Numbered from the stretch's first letter, positions 1 to 7,205 are shown. The stretch: DNA of 8,361 nucleotides from UBA7887 sp964408735 (GCA_964408735.1 CAYPAX010000143.1:1-8361), one strand, 5' to 3'. Notes: generated by a model not told the origin, from the letters alone. Translations and numbers: made by a program.

Positions 1-50
1 CTTGAATCACGAAATCAACGCCCTGGGAATCCTTTTTATGGGTCCGGAGC

Positions 51-617
51 CTAAAGCATTCGGCAGCGGTATAATGCTACCAATGTTGCCGCGTCCTCAA
101 TTTCAAAATTTTCTAGCATTTGCCGAACGACACCTTGCTCGAAGATCCGAGGTTCGCCCAAGCCAATCTCCGCTTGATCGAGTTCGCCACCCGGCCGGCA
201 ATTTCTGGCAACGAAGAGCGCTGCTCGGCCGGCGATGGTGCTGGCATCGGGCGCACAGTATCCGAGCGCCACGAGATCATCTTCCGCGCAGACGAGGCCG
301 GTTTCCTCACCTAGCTCTCTGTGAGCAGCGGCACGTGCAATTTCGCCCGGATCAACGAAACCGCGCACGACCTCCCAACATTCACGCTCGAGCGCATGAC
401 GGTAGTTACGCAGGAGAGCGATCCGACCGTCAGCTAGCATGGGAACAACCGTAATGCCCGATATGAAATTCTCATCGGATCCGTGCGCCGCCAGGGTCAG
501 ATAGTCGCTGACTTCCGCGCCATCCCTTCCCGCAACACAATCGAAATGCACCTTCCACTTGCTGTTACTGCAGGCAAGCTTGCGTGCCTTGATCGTAACC
601 GAGGGTGTCATTGCCAT
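51..617 (-). CDS. NUDIX hydrolase, ADP-ribose pyrophosphatase-like
   Basis: This is a predicted Mg-dependent pyrophosphohydrolase acting on a nucleoside diphosphate linked to another moiety, such as ADP-ribose or an NDP-sugar. From the ATG at 617 it has 188 residues. A complete Nudix box lies at residues 86-108: G-x5-E (GFVDPGE), seven residues, then REL-G-EE-TGL, with the metal-binding REx2EE intact (R100, E101, E104, E105). The preceding NYR and WEVVRGF segment and the length of about 190 residues resemble the ADP-ribose/NDP-sugar pyrophosphatase branch. The frame extends to a TTG at 683, but those extra 22 residues are Arg-rich and unlike the family. The ATG at 617 (or 611) is preferred, although neither has a strong Shine-Dalgarno site. 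About 237 bases separate it from the upstream fusion gene, so it may have its own promoter. The family is clear; the substrate is not. Confidence 0.88.
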   Translation of the reverse strand: MAMTPSVTIKARKLACSNSKWKVHFDCVAGRDGAEVSDYLTLAAHGSDENFISGITVVPMLADGRIALLRNYRHALERECWEVVRGFVDPGEIARAAAHRELGEETGLVCAEDDLVALGYCAPDASTIAGRAALFVARNCRPGGELDQAEIGLGEPRIFEQGVVRQMLENFEIEDAATLVALYRCRML

Positions 618-684
618 TCGAGCCCGTCCAGTTCGTAAACGACGATCTTGCTGCCTGAGAAATCGAGACTGCAGCCAATACAAA

Positions 685-858
685 TTACGCTGTCACGGCG
701 CACGAGTATACAGGCACACTTTTCAAGCAGAACTTGGAACAACGGGAACCCACCCCACCGGTCCCCAACATCCTGCCGCCGATCCTCCGTGCCTTGCCGG
801 CCGGATCATAGATATCATCGATCGCCGGCACGGCTATGCTCGGGGGCGAACTCGTCAT
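685..858 (-). CDS. Doubtful small ORF (57 codons) starting on the stop of the fusion gene
   Basis: An ATG at 858 overlaps the TGA of the radical SAM-nucleotidyltransferase gene (ATGA), a usual sign of translational coupling. The frame runs 57 codons to a TAA at 685. Roughly the first half is GC-ending at third positions like its neighbours (it begins MTSSPPSIAVPAIDDIYDPA); the second half, from about residue 32, has less biased codons and a Cys/Ser/Val-rich composition. I recognise no family. It may be a real small protein, a gene start whose remainder was lost by deletion or frameshift, or chance. It fills most of the space before the NUDIX gene. Confidence 0.25.
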   Translation of the reverse strand: MTSSPPSIAVPAIDDIYDPAGKARRIGGRMLGTGGVGSRCSKFCLKSVPVYSCAVTA

Positions 859-3029
859 TGTGGCTTCAGTGTTGCTGCGGCCGCCAGGCTCTCGGGCGTG
901 CCGATATCGAGGAACCTGCCTTTGGTCAGATAGGAGACGAGCGAACCGGGCGGGAAGGCCGGCAGCACGTCTCGCTCCAGCGAAGGCCCGTCGCCGGCCA
1001 CCAGGGCCGCACGGGACATCAGGTAGACGCCGCCGTTGACGAGGCCTGACCGGCCCGGCGGGTCGCACTTTTCGTCGAAGCGCAGAATGCGATCGTCAGC
1101 ATCGATCTCGACGCGGCCATAACGCGAGGTATCGTCGACCCGGACGCAGGCCACGGCGATCTCGGCACCGGCGCGGCGATAGGCCGCGACGAAGCCGGCA
1201 TAGTCGAGGTCGAGCCAGGTATCGCCGTTCATCACCAGCACCGGGTCGCTGTGCAGACGATGGGCGGCGAGCCGGATGGCGCCCGCGGTGCCGCGCGGTG
1301 CGTCCTCGACCTCCCACTCCACGCTCGGCAGGGTACCGCTGCGCGCCTCGACATGGGCGATCACCTGATCCGACAGGTGACCGAGGCAGAGAATGACCCG
1401 CTGCGCCCCGGCATCGGCGAGACGATCCAGCACATGGTCGAGAAACGGCCTGCCGCCGACCGGCGCGAGCACCTTGGGCGTGTCGCCGAGGGCCTTGCGG
1501 ATCCTGGTTCCGAGGCCGCCGGCCAGGATCGCGACATCGATGCCGGCCAGCGCGGCTTCGGGCTCCGACAGCAAGTGCCGCTTGAGGCGATGCTGTGACA
1601 TCTCCTCAATATGCTCACGCGTCTCCCAGCCGAAGCGCTGAGTGACCATGTCGAGGTAGCGCGGGTCCGAGAAATAGGCGTGAAAGGCGTCGTCGCGAAA
1701 GCGCAGCACCTCCGCGGCCGAGACCTTCTCCGTCGGCAGGGGCTGGCAGTCGTAGCTGTGCTGCGAATAGCCCGACCAGCTTTCCGGCAGCGCCCAGTCG
1801 TTGGCCAGTGCCGTCAGATAGAGCGGCGAGCCGGGATAGGCCATGGCCGAATAGAAATTGGCGAACTCGCAATTGAGCTCCTGCGCCAGGTCGAGGGTCT
1901 GCTGCATGGTCTTCTCGTCGTCATCGGGCAGGCCGAAGATGTAATTGCCGATGACATTGATGCCGGCTTTCTGGATCTCGCGCACGATGCCAACGATATC
2001 CTCCTGCCGGAGCGCCTTGTCGGCACCGTCGCGGACATGCTTGGAGCCGGACTCGATGCCCAACGCCAGCCAGCGGAAGCCCGCGCGAGAGAGCAGATCG
2101 AGCATCTCCGTCTTCACGGTATCGACCCGCGCATAGGCCCAAAAATTGAGGTCGAGCCCGAGCGTCACCAGGCCCTCGCAGATGGCCGTGACGTGACGCT
2201 CGTTGAGCACGAACATCTCGTCAATAATCTTGAAAGTGCGTATCCCGTAGTCGTCGTGCAGGCGCTTGACCTCGGCGACCACGGCGTCGGCTGAGCGCAT
2301 GCGATAGCGGTTGCCGTCGAAGGGCGCGTTGATGCAGCAGAAGTGGCACTTATAGGGGCAGCCCAGCGTGGTGTAAATCGAGGCGTAGGGCTGGCGCCTG
2401 TCGAGTTCGCCGAAACACTGCCAATTGTGAGCCCGATACTTGTCCATAGGCAGCAGGTCCCAGGCGTCGCCGTGGAGATCGGCATCAAGGTCGCGGAGCA
2501 AGGGCGCCGACGGGTTGATCACGACATCGTCGCCGTCACGCCAGACCAGCCCGGGCACGCTTGCCAGGCCATCACCATCGGCCTCAAGCAGCGAAGCAAC
2601 GGTAATCGGCCCTTCCCCCTTACAGGCGAAGTCGACCTGTTCCTCGCGCAGCGTCCGCTCGGGCAGCGCGGAGACATGGCCGCCGACAATCAGGATCTGC
2701 GTATCGGGTGTCTCGCGCTTGATCGCCTCGCAGGTCTCCCCCGCTGCCGCCATCTGTTGTGTCGAGGCGGACGGCTGGTGGCCGAAAACCACCATGCAGA
2801 CAAGCCGCGGCGACGCCTCGCGCACCTTCCGCGCCACGCTCTCAGGACCCCAGGCCTCGGCTTCGGAATCGATGATGGCCACACTGTGACCGCGATCGCG
2901 CACGTAGCCGGCGATAAGGCGGCACCACAGCGGCGGCTCCACCGCCGTCAGGCTGCCGCCAAGCTCCTGATAAATTTTCTCCCGGCCGCCCGGATTGACC
3001 AGAAGCAGGTCGAGATCGCTCTCGCTCAT
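855..3029 (-). CDS. Radical SAM (B12-binding type) / sugar-1-phosphate nucleotidyltransferase fusion protein
   Basis: This is a 724-residue two-part protein. Residues 1 to about 160 look like the Rossmann-type cobalamin-binding domain of BchE-like radical SAM proteins, starting DLLLVNPGG, but no classic DxHxxG motif is visible. Residues about 215-480 are a radical SAM core with a CPYKCHFC cluster motif (C224, C228, C231) and later ALGIESGS and YIFGLPDDDE segments. It ends with a family-typical tail (YFSDPRYL). Residues about 498-724 are a complete NTP_transferase domain: AGGLGTR (503-509), TPKVL, MNGDTWLDLD with the metal-binding Asp, LVNGGVYLMS and LDIGTPESL. It resembles HddC-type heptose-1-phosphate guanylyltransferases. 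That domain should make an NDP-sugar; the radical SAM half may methylate or rearrange a sugar, function unknown. An in-frame ATG at 3062 would overlap the SDR gene but lacks a Shine-Dalgarno site. The ATG at 3029 has GGGAG five bases upstream. Family calls are sure; substrates are inferred. Confidence 0.92.
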   Translation of the reverse strand: MSESDLDLLLVNPGGREKIYQELGGSLTAVEPPLWCRLIAGYVRDRGHSVAIIDSEAEAWGPESVARKVREASPRLVCMVVFGHQPSASTQQMAAAGETCEAIKRETPDTQILIVGGHVSALPERTLREEQVDFACKGEGPITVASLLEADGDGLASVPGLVWRDGDDVVINPSAPLLRDLDADLHGDAWDLLPMDKYRAHNWQCFGELDRRQPYASIYTTLGCPYKCHFCCINAPFDGNRYRMRSADAVVAEVKRLHDDYGIRTFKIIDEMFVLNERHVTAICEGLVTLGLDLNFWAYARVDTVKTEMLDLLSRAGFRWLALGIESGSKHVRDGADKALRQEDIVGIVREIQKAGINVIGNYIFGLPDDDEKTMQQTLDLAQELNCEFANFYSAMAYPGSPLYLTALANDWALPESWSGYSQHSYDCQPLPTEKVSAAEVLRFRDDAFHAYFSDPRYLDMVTQRFGWETREHIEEMSQHRLKRHLLSEPEAALAGIDVAILAGGLGTRIRKALGDTPKVLAPVGGRPFLDHVLDRLADAGAQRVILCLGHLSDQVIAHVEARSGTLPSVEWEVEDAPRGTAGAIRLAAHRLHSDPVLVMNGDTWLDLDYAGFVAAYRRAGAEIAVACVRVDDTSRYGRVEIDADDRILRFDEKCDPPGRSGLVNGGVYLMSRAALVAGDGPSLERDVLPAFPPGSLVSYLTKGRFLDIGTPESLAAAATLKPQ

Positions 3030-3034
3030 GGTCG

Positions 3035-3039
3035 CTCCC
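3035..3039 (-). promoter_or_regulatory. Ribosome binding site deciding the fusion-gene start
   Basis: GGGAG on the minus strand is followed by a five-base spacer (CGACC) and the ATG at 3029-3027. The competing ATG at 3062-3060 lies inside the end of the SDR gene and is preceded by GAAACGCCCGCT, without a purine-rich site. This supports the shorter protein and a 19-base gap after the SDR stop codon. Confidence 0.75.
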
Positions 3040-3048
3040 GTGTCAGCC

Positions 3049-3993
3049 TCAAACGTTACCATAGCGGGCGTTTCGGATCATCGTATAGCCCTTGACCAGT
3101 TCGCCGATACCATCGTCGAGCGAGTATTTCGCCTGCCAACCCGTTGCCTCCAGCCTGGCATTGGAGACGATATAGTCTCGCTTGTCCGGGTCCTCGCCGA
3201 TCTCCGCTTCGAGAAAGCTGAAGCCGGGAACCTGGCCCTGGATGCGCTGGCACAGCTCGACCTTGGACAGATTGGCGTCCGACAGGCCGACATTGTAGGG
3301 GCGGTCGCGCATGGCCTCGAAGTTGTCAATGCCGTGCAGGAAGGTGTTCGCGACATCGCGGATGTGAATGTAGTTGCGCTTGAAGTGGCCCTCGAACAGC
3401 ACCACGGCGCGGTCGTGCACGGCGCGATAGACGAAGTCGTTGACCAGCAGGTCGATGCGCATGCGCGGCGCCATACCGAACACCGTCGCCAGGCGGAAGC
3501 TGATGGCGTTGCCGCGCTCCAGCACCGCCTGCTCGGCCTCCACCTTGGTCTTGCCATAGAGCGAGATCGGCTTGAGCGGCGAGTCTTCCGTGCAATGCTT
3601 GCCTTCCTCGCCGACACCATAGCCGGAGTTGGTGATCGGCATAAGCAGGCGCTGCTCGGCGCCAAGCAGTTTGAGCAGCGTAAGCACGGAATCGCGATTG
3701 GTCGAGACCGCGCCGACGGTATCCGCATCGCACATTGGCGCGCCGACGAGCGCGGCCAGCGGAATGACAAGATCGGCATCCTTCACCAGCGGCGCCAATA
3801 TGGCCTCGTCACGAGCATCGCCGCGCACGACGGCAAAGAAGGGGTCGGCACAGACGGCGCTCAGGGAATTCTGCCCGAACATGAAATTGTCGAGCACCGT
3901 GACATGGTGCCCCGCATCGAGCAGGGCCGGCACCATAATCGAACCCAGATAGCCGGCGCCGCCTGTAACAAGAACCTTTAGATCGTCGCTCAT
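3049..3993 (-). CDS. Extended SDR NAD(P)-dependent sugar epimerase/reductase
   Basis: This is a 314-residue cytoplasmic oxidoreductase of the extended short-chain dehydrogenase family that acts on nucleotide sugars. The N-terminal Rossmann motif is TGGAGYLG (residues 10-17). An acidic residue at the end of strand two (D35 in VLDNF) favours NAD(H). The catalytic pair is YGKTK (Y146, K150), with S123 in TNSGYG as the probable partner. NYIHIRDVA (207-215) and RPYNVG (231-236) are typical of the substrate-binding half. The length is normal and the active site complete. It starts 13 bases after the ColD-like stop, with GGGGAG just upstream. It does not carry the N-terminal GHRGMVG-type sequence of Fcl/ColC GDP-fucose or GDP-colitose synthases, so it is not an obvious ColC. 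In this operon it could reduce a branch carbonyl or C4 ketone, or epimerise the sugar; the exact reaction is inferred. Confidence 0.93.
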   Translation of the reverse strand: MSDDLKVLVTGGAGYLGSIMVPALLDAGHHVTVLDNFMFGQNSLSAVCADPFFAVVRGDARDEAILAPLVKDADLVIPLAALVGAPMCDADTVGAVSTNRDSVLTLLKLLGAEQRLLMPITNSGYGVGEEGKHCTEDSPLKPISLYGKTKVEAEQAVLERGNAISFRLATVFGMAPRMRIDLLVNDFVYRAVHDRAVVLFEGHFKRNYIHIRDVANTFLHGIDNFEAMRDRPYNVGLSDANLSKVELCQRIQGQVPGFSFLEAEIGEDPDKRDYIVSNARLEATGWQAKYSLDDGIGELVKGYTMIRNARYGNV

Positions 3994-4006
3994 ATTTACT
4001 CCCCGT

Positions 4007-5173
4007 TTAGCTCAGTGCGCTCAACACGCTGTGCAGCCGCTCGATCTGCGGTGTCAGGTCGTGCGGGTGGTTGCCGACGAAAAAGCCGTTGTCATGGGCC
4101 AGGTTCGCGTTCGTGACCTCGCCCGCAATATCGTAGTCATAGTAGCGCAGCACGTCGTGGCGCAGGAAGCAGCCGCCGGTGATGCTGCGGAAGCCGATAT
4201 CCGCATCGCGCAGCGCCGATAAGACATGCTCGCGCGACGGCCCTGTCTCGGGATCAAGAACGATGGTGAAGGAGTACGACGAACTTTTGCCAGTCTCGCG
4301 CTGGATGCGGAAGCGCTCGTCACCGCCCAAGTGCTGCCGGAAGAGCACAAGGTTGCGCCGACGCGCGCCCGTCATGGCAGGCAATTTCTTCAATTGCTCG
4401 AGCCCCACGGCGGCGCTCATCTCCAGCGGCCTGACGTTGTAGCCGGGCAGGATGAAGCGATAGGCCTCGAAATGGTCGTCGCCGCTTCGCTCGTGGAGAC
4501 TGTTGTCCTTGGGTAGACCCCGTGTCCAGCCATGGGAGCGCAGGCTGCGGGCGAGATCGGCAAGCTCGTCGTCGTCCGTTACCAGCATGCCGCCTTCCAT
4601 GGTGGCGATGTGGTGCGAGAAGAAGAAGCTGAAGGTGCCGATATCGCCGAAGGTACCGCACTTCCGGCCGTTCAGCTCGGCATCGAGGGATTCGCAATTG
4701 TCCTCGAGGAAATACAGGCCATGGCGATCGGCCAGCGCGCGCATGCGATCCAGCGGCGCCGGATTGCCGAGGATGCTGACGCCGACGATCATGCGCGTTT
4801 TCGGCGTGATCGCCGCTTCGAGCTGATCCGGATCGACGTTCAGGGTCTCGATATCGACATCGACGAAGCGCAGCCTGAGCCCGTATTGCTGCAAGGGATG
4901 ATAGGTCGTGGCCCAAGAGATGGCCGGAACGATGACCTCGTCGCCGCGCTGCAAGGGGCGATCCTTTTTGTAGAACAGGGCAGCGACGGCAATCAGGTTG
5001 GCGGAAGAGCCCGAATTGACCATCACCGCGTGGCGCTTGCCGTGATAGGCGGCGAAGGCCTCCTCGAAGGCGGCGACGCGCTCGCCCATGGTGAAAAAGC
5101 CGCTCGCGATCACTTGCGTAAGCGCCGCCTCTTCTTCAGGCCCCCACGACGATGCTGCCAGCTCCCAGAACAT
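4007..5173 (-). CDS. colD: ColD-like PLP-dependent GDP-4-keto-6-deoxymannose 3-dehydratase
   Basis: This is a DegT/DnrJ/EryC1-fold enzyme of 388 residues. In ordinary sugar aminotransferases the PLP lysine lies in this region; here the sequence is FFFSHHIATMEGG with H187 and H188 and no lysine. Replacement of the lysine by His188 is the hallmark of ColD, which uses PMP and L-glutamate to remove the C3 hydroxyl of GDP-4-keto-6-deoxy-D-mannose. As I recall E. coli ColD, the match is close along the whole length: MFWELAASSW at the start, FTMGE, the PLQQYGLR segment, LEDNCES, HGWTR, ILPGYNVRPLEMS, EQLKKLP and a final FVGNH. The length also equals that of ColD. It is unlike the longer RfbH/E1 type, which carries a 2Fe-2S cluster. 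It begins three bases after the E1-beta stop. The substrate could instead be a related GDP-sugar, for example a GDP-heptose derivative. Confidence 0.93.
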   Translation of the reverse strand: MFWELAASSWGPEEEAALTQVIASGFFTMGERVAAFEEAFAAYHGKRHAVMVNSGSSANLIAVAALFYKKDRPLQRGDEVIVPAISWATTYHPLQQYGLRLRFVDVDIETLNVDPDQLEAAITPKTRMIVGVSILGNPAPLDRMRALADRHGLYFLEDNCESLDAELNGRKCGTFGDIGTFSFFFSHHIATMEGGMLVTDDDELADLARSLRSHGWTRGLPKDNSLHERSGDDHFEAYRFILPGYNVRPLEMSAAVGLEQLKKLPAMTGARRRNLVLFRQHLGGDERFRIQRETGKSSSYSFTIVLDPETGPSREHVLSALRDADIGFRSITGGCFLRHDVLRYYDYDIAGEVTNANLAHDNGFFVGNHPHDLTPQIERLHSVLSALS

Positions 5174-5176
5174 GCC

Positions 5177-6238
5177 TTAGAACGGCCCCCGAAATTCGCT
5201 TTGATAGGCGAGCGCGGCGCTCTCCTCGGACGGCATCCAGGCCGCCGCACCGGGCCGCACCATGCCATGCGCCTTGGCGGCAATGGTCGCAGGGTTGGGA
5301 TAGAAATGCGTCTCCAGCGCGGGCGTGGTCGGGCATGTGGTGGGCGCGAAACCCATGCGTTGCGATATGACCGGGATGCCCGACTCGGCGACCGCGGCCA
5401 CGATCTCGGCGCTGGCGCCGCAGGCGGTCCAGGCGTTGTCCACAACCAGCAGTCGCCCAGTCCTGGTGACGGAGGCGATGATGGTGTCGGTATCGAGCGG
5501 CATCAGCGAGATCGGATCGATCACCTCGGCCGAGATCTCTTGCTCGGCCAGCAGTTCGCGCGCCCGCAAGGCCTCGACCAGCATATTGGAAATGCCGACA
5601 ATCGTTATGTCCTCGCCGGGCACGGCAATACGCGCGCGACCCAACTCGACCGCGAAGGGCGACGCCTCGACATAGGCTTCGGTGCCATAGAGCAGGCGGT
5701 GCTCGACGAAGATCACCGGGTTGTTGTCGCGGATGGCGGCGATCATACATCCCTTTGCGTCATGGGCGTTCGAGGGTGCGACCACCTTGAGCCCCGGCAC
5801 GTGCATGAACATGGCATGCAGGCCTTGGCTGTGCTGGGCCCCCTGGCCCCAGGACTTGCCGATCATCGAGCGCACCACCATGGGCACCTTGACCTGGCCG
5901 CCATACATGGTGTGGCTCTTGGCGGCGATGTTGACGAGCTGGTTCATGCACAGCATGAGAAAATCCATGCGGATATGCACATGGATGGGGCGCAGGCCCG
6001 CCATCGCTGCGCCGATGGCGACGCCTGTCATTGCGTCCTCGGAAAGCGGTGTGTTGAACACGCGCTCCGGGCCGAACTCCTCCTGCAGGCCGCGCGTCGA
6101 GCCCTGAATGGCCTTGTGGTCGTCGACATCGAGGCCCATCACCAGCACCGAGGGGTCGCGACGCATCTCCTGCGCCACGCCCTCGCGCAAGGCATCGACA
6201 TAGGCCAGCAGGCGACCGCCCTCAGTCGGCGAAGACAT
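5177..6238 (-). CDS. PDH/acetoin dehydrogenase E1 beta-like TPP enzyme subunit
   Basis: This is a 353-residue transketolase-like beta subunit that would pair with the upstream alpha subunit to form a TPP-dependent 2-oxoacid decarboxylase or carboligase. FNTPLSE (61-67) holds the conserved Glu (E67) that activates TPP. MYGGQVKVPMVVR (111-123) and GQGAQHSQ with H136 follow the E1-beta pattern. The C-terminal half (about 205-325) is the transketolase C domain: ITIVGISNM, EVIDPISLMPLD, RLLVVDN and GASAEIVAAV. VDN replaces the common VDE. It overlaps the alpha gene by 17 bases, and the Shine-Dalgarno site is weak, so translation is probably coupled. No lipoyl E2 or E3 gene is present, which argues against a standard dehydrogenase complex. 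Related alpha/beta pairs in avilamycin biosynthesis (AviB1/AviB2) are linked to a two-carbon sugar branch. Family is certain; the acyl-transfer role is inferred. Confidence 0.92.
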   Translation of the reverse strand: MSSPTEGGRLLAYVDALREGVAQEMRRDPSVLVMGLDVDDHKAIQGSTRGLQEEFGPERVFNTPLSEDAMTGVAIGAAMAGLRPIHVHIRMDFLMLCMNQLVNIAAKSHTMYGGQVKVPMVVRSMIGKSWGQGAQHSQGLHAMFMHVPGLKVVAPSNAHDAKGCMIAAIRDNNPVIFVEHRLLYGTEAYVEASPFAVELGRARIAVPGEDITIVGISNMLVEALRARELLAEQEISAEVIDPISLMPLDTDTIIASVTRTGRLLVVDNAWTACGASAEIVAAVAESGIPVISQRMGFAPTTCPTTPALETHFYPNPATIAAKAHGMVRPGAAAWMPSEESAALAYQSEFRGPF

Positions 6239-7199
6239 CGCTCAACAACTCGGATTCGTCGGGAAAGGGGCTGGCCTCGGCAAAGGCCACGGCCGCGGCA
6301 ATCTGCGCCTCGACCTCGCGCTCGATCTCCTCGGCCTCAGGCACCATGGCCGCAAGTTTGGGTAGAGGGTCCCGGCCCTTCCAGTGATCCGCTTCGTCGG
6401 CGGAGCGATAGGCCTCGTGGGTGTCCTCGTTGGGGCCGACATGCTCGCGCCAGCGATAGATTTCGCATTCGAGAAAGGCCGGGCCCGCGCCGCTGCGAAT
6501 CTTGCTCACTGCTGCTGAGGCCGCTGCACGCACTGCGAAGAGATCATCGCCCTGGAGCTTCTGCGCCGACAGGCCGAAACCTTCGACACGGCGGCAAAGG
6601 TCTAAGGTCGCCCAGCGTTTCGACAGCGGCGTGTGGATGGCGAGCCCGTTGTTCTCGCAGACGAAGAGCACCGGCAGCTTATGCAGCGCGGCGAAGTTCA
6701 GGCTTTCGTAAAAGGCGCCCTCCTCCGTTGCGCCGTCGCCGAGAAAGGCCGCGACGACACGCCCGGCACCTTCGCGCTTCAGCGCCAGTGCATAGCCGAC
6801 CGCAACGGGAATCGTAGTGGCGACCACGGCCGAGGTGCCGAGGATATTGTGGTCCATGCCGATAAGATGCATCGAGCCGCCCTTGCCGCGTGCGACGCCC
6901 GTCACTTTGCCGTACATTTCCGCCATCATGGCGCCGAGGTCGCCGCCCTTGGCGAGATAGACGGCGTGGCTGCGATAGGTGCCGGAGACCACGTCGGTCT
7001 CATTCAAGGCGTCGCAGACGCCGACGGCGATGGCCTCCTGGCCGATGGCCAGATGGACCGGGCTCTTGATCTTGTCCGAGGGATAGATCCGCGCCACCTC
7101 CTCCTCGACCCGGCGTACCAGGCGCAATGCGCGGTAGAGGCGCGCCAGGTCCGTATCGGAGGGACCGTCCGGCTCGATTGTGGCTTCGCCTGATTGCAT
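6222..7199 (-). CDS. PDH/acetoin dehydrogenase E1 alpha-like TPP enzyme subunit
   Basis: This is a 325-residue E1-alpha-type subunit, the usual size for AcoA/PdhA proteins. The TPP motif is complete: GDGATEEGAFYE begins at about residue 154 and CENN ends at about 184. HLAIGQEAIAVGV, TYRSHAVYLAKGG and GKGGSMHL are standard E1-alpha signatures. The usual late loop motif (GHSxxDP) is replaced by REHVGPNED. That change may reflect a partner or substrate other than lipoyl E2. Two ATGs are possible: 7205, which abuts the AAGG, and 7199, which has AAGGA at five bases; the second is chosen. It is the first gene of the minus-strand operon, facing a 140-base divergent intergenic region. With the beta subunit it should cleave pyruvate or a similar 2-oxoacid and, in this setting, may pass the acyl unit to a keto-sugar. 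Confidence 0.92.
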   Translation of the reverse strand: MQSGEATIEPDGPSDTDLARLYRALRLVRRVEEEVARIYPSDKIKSPVHLAIGQEAIAVGVCDALNETDVVSGTYRSHAVYLAKGGDLGAMMAEMYGKVTGVARGKGGSMHLIGMDHNILGTSAVVATTIPVAVGYALALKREGAGRVVAAFLGDGATEEGAFYESLNFAALHKLPVLFVCENNGLAIHTPLSKRWATLDLCRRVEGFGLSAQKLQGDDLFAVRAAASAAVSKIRSGAGPAFLECEIYRWREHVGPNEDTHEAYRSADEADHWKGRDPLPKLAAMVPEAEEIEREVEAQIAAAVAFAEASPFPDESELLSDVFAD

Positions 7200-7205
7200 G
7201 CTCAT

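Noticed and set aside
1..50. Possible terminator downstream of the NUDIX gene
   Set aside because: No stable stem followed by a T-run could be found on the minus strand in the few bases available.
2..454. Plus-strand frame of 150 codons at the left edge
   Set aside because: It lies opposite the NUDIX gene, including its intact Nudix box, and its composition is Arg/His/Pro-rich without motifs.
618..683. TTG start at 683 for the NUDIX protein
   Set aside because: The added 22 residues are Arg-rich and unlike the family, and there is an ATG at 617 just before the domain.
3030..3062. Longer start (ATG at 3062) for the fusion protein
   Set aside because: It overlaps the SDR coding end, lacks a Shine-Dalgarno site, and the downstream ATG has a good one and begins right at the domain.
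2995..3981. Plus-strand frame of 328 codons opposite the SDR gene
   Set aside because: It is the antisense of an SDR with a complete active site, and its translation has no recognisable motif.
4007..5173. Annotation as an ordinary DegT/DnrJ/EryC1 sugar aminotransferase
   Set aside because: The Schiff-base lysine is replaced by His188 and the whole protein resembles ColD, a dehydratase.
4532..6817. Very long open frame (761 codons) on the plus strand opposite the ColD, E1-beta and E1-alpha genes
   Set aside because: It is antisense to three clearly recognised genes, is rich in His/Arg/Gly/Ala, and shows no domain motif. GC-rich codon bias commonly opens such mirror frames.
5177..7199. Annotation as catabolic acetoin or pyruvate dehydrogenase
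   Set aside because: No E2, E3 or acetoin regulator is in view, the neighbours are nucleotide-sugar enzymes, and the E1-alpha loop is altered. The family name holds but the catabolic role is not supported.
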